From the NCBI GenBank assembly GCA_016858145.1, contig JAEHOE010000026.1, forward strand, positions 1 through 64,000: a DNA stretch of 64,000 nucleotides, given 5' to 3'. How positions within the stretch are numbered: the first letter of the stretch is position 1; each line of letters opens with the position of its first letter. The notes beneath the pieces were generated by a model. That model had not been told where the DNA came from. It made no database searches and saw only the letters and a list, made by a program, of their open reading frames with translations. Position numbers and translations under genes: made by a program. This DNA is from Edaphochlamys debaryana (Eukaryota > Chlorophyta > Chlorophyceae > Chlamydomonadales). Shown one piece after another: positions 11,710 to 22,200 of the stretch.

Positions 11710-12887
11710 GTGAGTGTTAACCCGGATGCTCACTCAACAATCAATCAAGCAGAGCCCTCATAAACAAAAAATACCGCACATATATCAAAAACATGGGCTG
11801 AGTCATGAAGGTCCGCAGCGGCACAGGGGGCTCCAGCAGTGCGTCACCTCTCCTCGCCAACGCCTCCGCCAGTGACATCGCTGCCGGGACCCACACCGCT
11901 CCTTCCAGTGGCTGTGCCCATCGCCGGGTCCGTGGCTGCCGGACGCAGGCCGGGCGAAACGGGGCATTGCGGTGCCTGCGAAAGGGGCCTGTCGACAGTG
12001 CACCCCCAAGCCGTATTCTGCCGCCACATGCCTCCAGCCTATCCTGCGGTCGTCAAACCGGATTGAAGGCGGCAGGATAGGCTGGAGGCGTGTGGCAGAG
12101 CCGCCTCAAAGTCCGCCGCCCCACAACCGCAGCCCAGCCTGCCGCCGCCACAACGGGAGCCGAGCCGAGAGCTATGCTGATCCACCCCCCAGTCCATCCT
12201 GCAGTGGCCACACCGGCACAGGGCTCTACCGCAGCTTATCCTGCCTCCACCATACGGGTGGACGCGCTGACCGCCCCTTGCTCCAGGTCAACCGGCACAG
12301 GCAGTCCAAACCCCATTATTCTAGTCCATCCTACAGCCGCCACATCGGCACATGTGCGTTGTACAGCTCACCCGGCGGCAGGGCACGAAGAAGTGGCCTC
12401 CAACGCATTCCGCTGCCCTGCACTGGAGCACAATCCTGGTGAAGCCGCTTCATCGTTGCTGCGAGTGTGGGCAAGGCTCAATACCGCAAGCGTCAGCGAA
12501 GCCTGGGGTGATGGTGTTGAGAAACACCGACGGCAGGAAGGGTTGAACCAACCCTGTGGACCGGCGGATACCGCCAGCTCCGCAGCGGTGAAGGGGCCTC
12601 CAGCGCAACGCCCTCAGCGGCACAGGGGGTCCAGCGCTCCGCACTCCAGCGCAGGCCGCCGCCGCCGCCAGGTCCGCAGCGGCACAGGGGGTCCAGCGCT
12701 CCGCACTCCAGCGCATGCCGTCGCCGCCGCCAGCTCCGCAGCGGTGAAGGGGCCTCCAGCGCAACGCCCTCCGGCGCAGGCCGCCGCCGCCGCCAGGTCC
12801 GCAGCGGCGCAGGGGGGTCCAGCGCTCCGCACTCCAGCGCAGGCCGTCGCCGCCGCCAGGTCCGCAGCGGCGCAGGGGGTCCAGCGC
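11710..12887 (+). repeat. Higher-order duplication unit 2 (1,178 bp)
   Basis: Nearly identical to unit 1 but lacks ~70 bp of it (the stretch around 10975-11055) and has a different number of minisatellite units. Its end abuts the third start motif at 12888, which leads into the real transposase 3' end. Confidence 0.9.
12024..12095 (+). repeat. Inverted repeat / hairpin, second copy
   Basis: Exact duplicate of the hairpin at 10705-10776, offset by 1,319 bp. Confidence 0.85.
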
Positions 12888-12918
12888 GTGAGTGTTAACC
12901 CGGATGCTCACTCAATAA

Positions 12919-15900
12919 TCAATCAAGCAGAGCCCTCATAAACAGAAAATACCGCACATATATCAAAAACATGGGCTGAGTCATGAATGCGCAATGGGAC
13001 TTGAGCAAAGCCAGCCTTGCGTTTCGCTGCTCAGCAAGTTGTGAGTTTAGTTGTGACAGCTCCGGGTAAGCCGCTATGTTGTATGCCCCGCAGCAACCGC
13101 TGTGTCCCGCGAAATGCAGCTTATCTATGAGGAATAACGAGCTACGTGCCCAACGCGGCTGGCGGTTGAGGAAGTATGCGTGACCGTGGCAGTTATTGTC
13201 GTACACTATGATCTTTGGGCAACGTGGAAACCGAGTGTACAAAACTTCAGAAAGCGCCTGGGGCGACTCAGCCGAACGCATCATGTGAAACCCCAGGCAC
13301 GCGCCACACTTCAAACAGTGAAGCACAAAGAGCCCAGGCGTCAACTTCTTAGCATCGTACTTATACTTTGTGCATCGAGCACTGCCAGTAGATTGGCTCT
13401 TAAAGTCAGCCAGGTACCGCCCCAGCCTGCGCACCCTTGGCATGGAGGGGTAAAAGAAGCCAGTGCGCAGAAACTCCGCATCTGGGCCCAGCAACTCCAG
13501 GTCAGGCCCCGCGTCTGTGAAGAGGGGTCAAGGAGAAGGACAGTTTCATTGGAGGTGCCAGGTAGACAGCCAAAGCCGCCCCGTGCCCCTGCTCCTCACT
13601 CATCCTACCGGACAGCGCAGGGTCCTGGTGGGCCTGCGCATCACGCGCAGCCCTGTCCTTTGTAGCTTTGCCGTAGGCGGCAGGGTTGGCAGCGTCATAT
13701 GCGGCCCGAGCAAGCTCCAGCAACTTGCTGAGTAGGGCCATGGCTCTTGGGTGCAAGAAGCCACTCGAGCCGCCAGAGCCGCGGCTACCGCGGCATGCAG
13801 TCTCCTCCATCACAAAGCTGCTCAGCAAAGGCGCTTCGTTCTGTGGGGATGGAGGGAAAGGGCCTCTCATTAGGAGCAGGTTTACCACTGGGAGATGGAA
13901 AGATTCAGGCAACATCCTCACCGCCAGCTGAAGGAGCTCTGCTGGCCCAGGTAAGGGCTGCTCTGGCTGCAACGCTCGCTCAAGCCACGTGTGGACGGCG
14001 AATGGGATGAAAGCGCACACTGGGCTTTCAGAAGCAATGGCGCGCAAGAGCTGTCGCACACCAGCTGGCGCGTCGATGCATACCCCGTCCACCGTGGTCG
14101 ACTTGAAGTCGGACTGCAGCACAAGGGCGTGAGGGTGGGGAAGGGGCGGAAGCCGTTGGCCAAGACTTCGCCTTCGTAAGACAGTGATAATCAATGTCTG
14201 AGCCCTCCTCTCCTAGCTAAGCTGCCGCTCCCTCCCTCCATCGCCCTCCAACCCTGCCCACCAGGTACTGGCGGAGCCCAGCCTGCGTGTCCAGTGCCAT
14301 CCAGAAGCGCTCATACTCATCCGTGGAGATCCTGACAGACTCCGACTCGCACAACTTCTTGAGTGTTGATCGGAGAGCAGGGACGGCAAGCAAAGAGCGG
14401 CCACTGTGCAACGAGCCCGCCCGAGCTTCCTCGCTGGGGCTGGGCCCCCACGGCTTCACCAGGTGGCTCTGCGTGTCAAACGCTGTCATTAGGCCAACCC
14501 CCGATGAACGGATCATGCTTGAACGCACCCACCTTCTCCTTCTTCATCCCAACCATGATGCCGTCAGCAATCACGGCATCACACTGTCCGCCAGGGCAAC
14601 TGCACGTGAAGGCCGGCGTGTAGTCGAGGTCCTGCAAGGCGATGTAATTGAGCCAAGCAGCCTGGAAGCTGTGGGGACGAAAGCGGTGGGGACGAAAGAA
14701 AAGGTTGAGTCTGCGCACAGGCCCCAACATTGTCAGTGGACAATGAAGCAGGCTTACACAGCGCGCTTGTTGGCGTAGTACAGCTCCTCTGGGGACCCAG
14801 GCGCAAGCAGGCCACGCGACACGTACGACTTCACCACGGCCACCCAGAGTGAGTAGAACGGAACTCGGGTGGTTGCGAGCTGGATGCTATACCTGCGGGC
14901 CACAGCAACAAAGGACTGAATGGACTCAGATTGAGAGGCGTGGGGGCTCGGGTCCCGGCGACGGGCCCAGGCGACGGGCCCAGGCGACGGGCCCAGGGCT
15001 GGGTGGGCTCCAGGGGTCGCTAGAGGCTTCCATGCTTACCATTGAAGCAGTTCATGGCTGAACAGGTCCGTGTCGTTGAGGTTGAGTATCCCCATCTCGC
15101 CGCCGTCGAAGTGCAATCGTCCTGTGCAGTTGGGCGTCTTGCACCTCAGGTGGGAAACCTCCACTTCACGAAACCAAGACATGCCGTAGACGGTGCAGTT
15201 TGAGCGGTGGCGCGATGCCCCTTCCCAAGGGGCCTTGCACTTGTCGCAGGCCTGGCCAGGTTTTGGTTGCGGGAGGAGCTCGCAGGACAACGACGAGTGC
15301 TCTGGGTAAACACGCTGGACACCACGATGCACAAGCCCATCGAGAATGCGTGCCTGGGGGAGGTAGCGTGGACGAAGCGCGGTAGGGGTAAGAATCCGAG
15401 CAAGCGCTTGACGCGGCAGGGTGGTGAGGCTGCCCGACCCACCCCGACACGAACCGTAGGCCCAAGCGCACCCTGCTTTTGGCAGTGACTCTCAGTTTCC
15501 CGTCCTCGTCCAAGAAGCTGCTGATAAGTTTGTCGAGTTCAGCAATGCTGTCATCATCTGGAGAGCCGTCGGCAGCATCCATAGGCACGCCGGCATGGCC
15601 TGCGAGCCCGCAGGCGGTATGCTGACGTACGTGTCGGCACGCCTTGCCTGCGGAGCATGCCGTACAGCGGAAGATGCCGCTGCGCTGATAGACAACAGCT
15701 GCGTCGGTGGAGAGAGGATCTCCAGCAACCCATACGCAGCGCATGTGGTCATCCGCCCCTGGGAAAGACAGCTCGTGCCGTGGTGGGGGAGGCCCGGCCT
15801 GGAAGTCCCGCGCGGGCGGGTGCAGCTCCTCGAAAGACCTTCGGCGCCAGCCGCACCAGACCTGCGAAGCCAAAATCAGTGAGATTAGTCCATTAGTCCA

Positions 15901-16599
15901 GTACCCAACCGTGAGGCCACAAACAATTGTTCACACCTGGAGCGCCCGGGCGTGCACGCATGCGTGCATTGCTTCTTCGAGCACGGCAGCTCGAGGCCAC
16001 CCAGGCAGCGAATCGCGGTCAAAAAGCCGTGCTTTCGAGGAACAGGAGCTCTCGCAAGTGCACCAAGAGAGCACATGCGGGCCATCCGCGAGCTGCACGG
16101 TCCTGAAGGTGGTGAAGACGAACTCCCGCACTGGTCTAGCAGTGGGGAGGCAGTATACAGTCTTCGTTGCCGTCGTGGCCACGGGAGCGGGCAAGTCATC
16201 ACCGCAAATGGTCTGGCAGGCGTTAACGTACGCCGCCAGCTCAGGGGTCATGAAAGACGGACACCCGCAAGGCGCACAGCACGTGAACGCGGTGCGCCAC
16301 TCCACAGCGCGAGGTGCCGGGCTGACTGCGGGCTCCGGGCTCCGCCACTCCTCGTCGCCAGGGGGTGGAGGAGTGTCCTCTCCAGCCGCAGTAATGTCCT
16401 GTGCTACTGCTTCTGACAATGTAGGCGCTCCGGGAGGTCCGGATGGTATTCCGCCTACGGGCGCTGCTGTCTGCACCCCGCCGGTGGTCCCCATCTCCGC
16501 AAGGATTGTGTTTCCATTAGCGTCGATGGTAAACGCAGAATGAAGCCTCGGACGCCCACGGGCGCGTGGTCGCGGAGGTGAGTTCGCCTTATCTGCCAT
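12919..16599 (-). CDS. KDZ (Kyakuja-Dileera-Zisupton) superfamily DNA transposase, multi-exon
   Basis: Proposed exons, 5' to 3': 16599-15937, 15861-15472, 15353-15040, 14892-14758, 14668-14533, 14468-14262, 14113-~13568, ~13514-12919; about 1,000 aa. Phases match across the first six junctions; the last junction is unresolved. The N-terminus has an AT-hook-like RPRARGRPR. Two SWIM-like clusters follow (WCTCES..CVHA across exon 1; FRCTACSAGKACRHV in exon 2). Exon 3 has the CDKC..C..C cysteine cluster typical of these transposases, ending SHELL. The core shows IADG (Asp 14563-14565), VYDNNC (Asp 13198-13200), DKLHFAGHSGC and LNSQLAEQRN (Glu 13030-13032), a plausible DDE triad. It should catalyse cut-and-paste transposition in the nucleus. 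No in-frame stop was seen inside proposed exons, so it may be intact. Confidence 0.85.
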
Positions 16600-18103
16600 G
16601 GTTGGCTTCTGTCATAAGAGCTGGGAAGTGCAGTATAGCCTACGGTAATATGCCTTGAGTTGTCAGGGGGCATGTGGTGTGGGACCTGTGGGTACGCAGC
16701 GGCGTTCGGGTACACTCGAGTGCATGGGCATGGGCGGGTCTGCGCCTCAACCGAAGGGCTGGCCGACTGGTGCAAGAAACGTTTGGCGTGTTGAGCGCAT
16801 ATAGGCAATGCACTCTTGCTCCGTTCTGGGCGCAAGCTGTCCAAGTCCGGGGGGATGCGTCCTCCAGACGACAGTTTGACCGCAATAGCAGCGACGCTGT
16901 CGCGTTAGAGTCGCTGCCAGGCTAGCACTCTACATGCTGCTGGTGCCAGCGCTTGCTGCACCTTGCGCGCTGCCAGGAGTCGAGCACCGCTGCAGCACGA
17001 TGATTCTTGCTCGCGGGGGTGCAGACGCCCTTGTAGCCGCACTATCCTTCGCCCTCGTGTGCACATAGCAGCGTCGTCGGCTAGGGGCTCGCGCCCCGGC
17101 AGGCCCGCAGAAGTCAAACCGCATCCCAGCGCAGTGCGCACACCAGCCGACCGCCGCTGCGCTTGATTGCAGCCCCGTATCGACCTGGGAGCATTCATGA
17201 TGGCTTGTTGGGTGCTTAGCGGGCTGTCTTGCGGGTTAAGCGGCTTTCGCACGTTTGGGACCATATTATGGTTCCCGGCGTGCGAGAGACGCTTCCGCAC
17301 GCCCCGGACCGGATCACCGGCCCCAACCCCGCGGGACCCGTCGGAGCCCCCGCTCACGCGTGTTTCTCATTGTAGTTGCTGCTATTGCGTAAGCAATTGA
17401 CTACCTTTCTTGTCTACAATTGTGAAAGCCGTTTACTGTTTGCGGTTGCTGTTGGGGACTGTTGGGTGGCCACGGCGCTTTCCCCGCTTTCCAGCCGTGT
17501 AGGGCCGTGTATGTGCGCCTTTGGATTGCACCTTGCTTTGGCTTCTGTGTGTGCCTGTGTTTGCCCCCGCCCGCCGCTGCCTGCCTGCCTGTGTCTGGCC
17601 CTGCCCACACGGCGTGCGCGCACTGCCGCCCTGTCCCCGCCTGCTAAGCCAACTGCGTGAGCTGTTACGCACGTCTGCCCCCCTGAGGAGCACGTGCCGC
17701 CCCTGTGCGTGTTGCAAAGGGGCTCATGCGAAGACACCGCCATTCATGATATATTTTACATCCTCTTCCTGTTGCGAACAAACCACGCTACGGTCCAATT
17801 TATACCTCCAGCCGAAGCCGGAAGCGTTCTGAACAACCGCAGAACAGCGCACCCACTAACTCAACACGGAACGTGCGCAACACTCAAGTGCACAAGGGCG
17901 CAGTACGTCCGCAAGCAAAGGAGGCAGACGGACAGCGGTCCTAGAGGGCTTCGCCCCCGCTCCGGGGGGCTCAGCCCAAACATTCGGACGGGAGCTGGAC
18001 AGAAGGTCGGAACCCCCCTACCTACCGGTAGTTCCGGAATGTTCCCGGTCCTGTTGCATGCTGAGCCCTGACCTGGACAGATGGACCACACTCTTGGATC
18101 TGG
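16600..18103. other. Upstream flank of transposase, no supported gene
   Basis: It contains the presumed transposase promoter side. ORFs here are short and lack splice or family support. A local CAATTG...CAATTG pair occurs near 17393-17423. No terminal inverted repeat of the element could be fixed by eye. Confidence 0.4.
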
Positions 18104-18419
18104 CCACAACGGGAGCCCCGTCACAGCTAGCTGACTTGCTCCCTTACCTCCTTGGGCGCCTCCTTGACCTTGATGACCCGTCGTGGCTCGATTGAGGATG
18201 TCCGACGGCGTTGCCCGACGTGCTGCCCCCCGTCGCAGTATACTGAAGGAGAGCAACGAGCTTGTTTTGCCAGTCGTGATGCAAGCCTTCTTAGCCTGCA
18301 CGCGTTCGTGATGTATTACACTATAGTGTAGACAGCGCGTGCGACGGGGCGCGAGATAGAGGGACTGGTCGGACGGACGGAGGTTCGTTGCCAAAAAGCC
18401 CCTCCAACTAAGTTACACC
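18104..18419 (+). repeat. 316-bp dispersed repeat, left copy flanking gene A
   Basis: From CCACAACGGGAG to GTTACACC. It matches 24937-25252 in the same orientation with scattered substitutions and small indels. It contains the perfect 14-bp palindrome TACACTATAGTGTA (18317-18330). Confidence 0.9.
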
Positions 18420-19237
18420 GTCTGCCGCAGCCGCCGGGGCGTAGTGCTGCTCTCTAGGTCTCAACCAGGGAGGAGAAGCGACAGCATTAAGTCCAGTTCG
18501 CGCACCTATCCCTCCCGCCCACTGCACTCTCCAATTCGGCAGCAGTAGTCCGCCAGGATCTTGAAAGAACCCACGCCAGCAGAGCCCTCGTTCGTGTCAT
18601 GTCTTAATGTACACGCCATGCATGAATGGAACGCGTCTAGCATCAAAGCGTAACCCCAGCAGCAGAACTGGGGAACCATGCACAGCACACCGGCCGCCTC
18701 CCAAGTTAACTTCGGAGCGTTACGATTATGATTGTGATCACCAGAAAGTACGACACCAGACTGCAACGTCCGAGGTCCTAGGCCGTATAACGTTACGCTT
18801 CGAGCTCACGCGGGGCGGGGCACTCATTGACACGGGCGGTCGCGTGCGTGCGTGCCGCCGCCACACACCTTAAACAGACATGCAAGCTACTATACTTCAA
18901 GTCTCAGTTGCCACACGGGGCTTCCACGTTCCGTCAAACCCACAGTCCCGGCCATTTACGTCCCCAGACAACACCTGAATCCTGCGCCGAGCTGCGCCCC
19001 TGCCCCCTGCCTCTTGCAGCTGCTGGCCGCTGGAGCGCTCGAAAGCCCTAGGCTAGGCAACAGCTTCAGCTGTTGGCCATCGCCACGCACACAGTGCTAA
19101 AAGCTACGAATTGTGAGGTTGAAATAAACCAATATAGTGAGCTTGACTTGGCTTGAGTGGCCTGGTGCTGTATCTTGCTAGTAGTCCTACCCCAGTTTAT
19201 TTTGAAATGCATATGCGTTAGTCCATCTCAGTCAAGC
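18420..19237. other. Intergenic, 3' flank of gene A
   Basis: No exon recognised on either strand. The A/T-richer stretch around 19100-19220 probably holds the 3' UTR end of the minus-strand gene A. Confidence 0.4.
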
Positions 19238-22200
19238 TCAAGCCACAACCCCGTCCATCCCCGGGGTGTGCGTGCGCGCCTGCAGCACGAGTGTGCCGTC
19301 CGGCAGGCGCCTCCAGCCGGTGCGGACGAGGCCGCGCACTCTCCGTAGGGGCAGGCCCGGGAGGAAGAGGCCGTTGTTGGTTGAGTAGGACTTGAGGTGC
19401 GCGTGGAACCTGGCAGAAGGATGGAGGGAACATGCAGGGAGGTGAGGAATGCTCTGGGGTTAGGACGATCCCGTCGACTGCTCTCTCCTGCCCCATTGCA
19501 TTGCTGTGCTGCCGCGCGCCCTCTTCCCCCGTCAGTCCCTCTCGCCTCCCCCCTTGCTGCCATCCCGCTCCTCCACCCGCCCACCTGTCCGGCAGCAGCC
19601 ATCCGTCGATCTCGAACGCCACCGTCACTGGGAAGGGGTCCTCCGAGGTCCTGCCCAGCGCCGCCGGGTACCACCGCTGCGCCAGGTGCACCGAGAGCCA
19701 GGGCATGGCCCGGATGAGGAGGTGCTCCGTGGGCTCGAAGTCGCCGCCCACGCACACGCGGGAGGTGTCCACGGCGCCAGGGGCGGGCGGAGCGGAGCCG
19801 GCAGAGCCGGCGACAGGGAAAGCCGCAGCGAGAGCGGAGATCTGACGAGGCTCAGACGGCGGCTTGAGGACCGGCGCAGGCTTCGTCGGCCGGATCCCCA
19901 AGAGTGTCGCCAGGAGCTGGCTGTCCGTCAAGCCAGAGCCGTCATCGTTAGCGGCATCCCCGCGGCCACGTCTCGGGTCGGCCGGCCGCCACGCCTCCGC
20001 CTCCAGACGCACGCGTTGTGCCGCCGCCCTGCCGTCAACAGCCCGGTCCTCCTCTGATTCCTCCCACTGCCGCTTGCCGCAAACCAACTGCTCCAGCCGG
20101 AGAGGACGCAGCTGTTCATGGGGTGGCGGCGGCGGCGAGGGGGCGCGGGCGGCGGGCCTGGCCTGGCCTGCCTTGATCTGCTCGATGAGGGAGTAGTTGA
20201 CGGACACGCCACTCAGAGCGCTCCTAGGAGCGGCTGCAGGGCGCACAGGATGCGGGACCTGGGAGCTGGTTGGAGGTATCCGCGGTGGCAGGGCACTGGC
20301 GAAGGTGGGTGGCTGCGGGGTGGGACGACCGCTGCTGCCGGGCCGGAGCTGAGCCAGGAGCCCAGAGAGGGAGGGGTCGGTGCCGAGCCCAGACGGCGCA
20401 GTGCTCTCCTCCAGGGCCCTCTGCAGCTGAAGGAGAGCGGCCCGCACTTGCAGGGAGTTCTGCGGGGCTGGGCGCGATGCGGGATCGGCCATTGCCGGGC
20501 CGGCATTAGCGGCAGGAAGCCAGTTGGTGACACCTCGCGGCTTGGCAAGGGCCCTTGGCGAGCGAGGCTGCGCCTCAGGGTCGGCCGGAGCAGAGCATGA
20601 GGGCATCGAGAGATCCACAGCCGCAGATGAGGAGGCCGCTAGCTGCGACGCCGGAGGTTGGCTGGACGCAGCCGCCAAGGGTGCAGCGGCGGACGACTGG
20701 GCTTTGGCTGCCCTCAGCGCTTGCTCACGGGAGGCGAAGAGCGAGGGCCCAAACAGAGGCTCCAGCGCAGCTTGCTGTCGCTGCTGCGGTGCCGTAGGCT
20801 GCGAGGCCGACGGTGACGGGGGCACAGCAGGCGCGTCCCCTGAGGGCGCGGTCCGCAGCTGCTGAGGCGGAGGCTTGAGCGAGCGAAGAGACGACGGCCC
20901 GGCAGATCCCTGCGCCGCTGGAGCTTGGCCGGCGGCGGGACCGCCCAGGCTGGATGGCGCGGCGGCGGTAGGAGGCGGATTGAGCGAGGCTGAGGTCCTG
21001 GTGTCCGAGACTAGTCGGGATGGCAGGACTGCAGGCGGTACCGCCATCGCGGGTGCCGCGGAGGCCTGAACTGCGCTGCACGGGCCTGAGCTCAAGCGCA
21101 GAGGTGAGGCGCCTCGCTTCGACGCGAGCTCAGCCTGCCGCTGCCACAGCCACTTCCGGGTCTTGGTCACCGGTTCAGCAGTCGTACGGGAACCTTTGCC
21201 TGATCGCGGGCCGGTCCAGTCCGCCGGCGGCGTGTCCCACGCCACGAACGCCAGGCGGTTGGCCTGCTCGTCCAGCCAGCGGATGTCCTGCAGGAAGCGG
21301 CCACGAAGCTGCCCCAGCGGCGCCCCCCGGGGGTAGAAGGAGCCCTTGTGGCAGCCCTCCTTCCACTGCACGGTGAAGACCTCGGGCTGCAGGGAGCCGT
21401 TGAGGTGCAGCTGCATCTCGGACCTGGGAGGGGCACGGAGGGAGGCGAATCCGAGGAAAGGCGTGAGGGGCCAGTGCATGGGTGCTCAAGGGCAGCTGAG
21501 GAGCGGTAAGCATGCCCGGCAGGAAGCTACGCCCCGGCAGAACCCGGCAGCTTAAAGACCCATGCGTGGCCCCCGCTCTCACTTTGCTTCGGCCGCAAAG
21601 TCGGGTCCGTAGAGCGCCTGCAGCTGGCGCCTGCCGATGTAGAGGTTGGTGGCCACGATGCGAGACGTGAAGCCGCTGCTGCTGGGGCCGCAGGGGCCGC
21701 CAGCTGAGGCGGCTTTGGCAGCAACAGCCGTGGAGGTGGCCGGGCGCTTGGCAGCTGGTCGTGTCGAGTTGGGTACCAGCATGCCCACACCAGCGGAGGC
21801 CGCCCGCGGGGCCTCGGAGCCCGGGCTGATGAGCATGGTGCCAGCCCATAGCGGCGAAGCCTCAGGTCTTGGAACAAGCGGGGTGGAGGAGGGCTGTGTT
21901 GGGGCCTCTGCCTCAGCTCCTTCCCCCGCCTTGTGCTCGAGGGCGGCTGCGGCGGCCGCCCCCGCCAGTGCGTCGAGGAGGTGCGTGCCGGTGGGTGGAG
22001 AGCGCGGGGCCTGCAAGCATGGAAAGGACGGCAGGGAAAGGCGGGAAGGAGGAGGAGTGAGAGGCGTCTGAGTGACAGGTAGTGAGGAGCAGGCAAGCAG
22101 AACAGAGGTAGAGAGATGTCATAAAACTCACTAGGCCCAGGCAAGATCGGTCCCGCTGGGACGCACCTTGGGGGAGCGTGCTAAGCTCGGAGCGCCGTTG

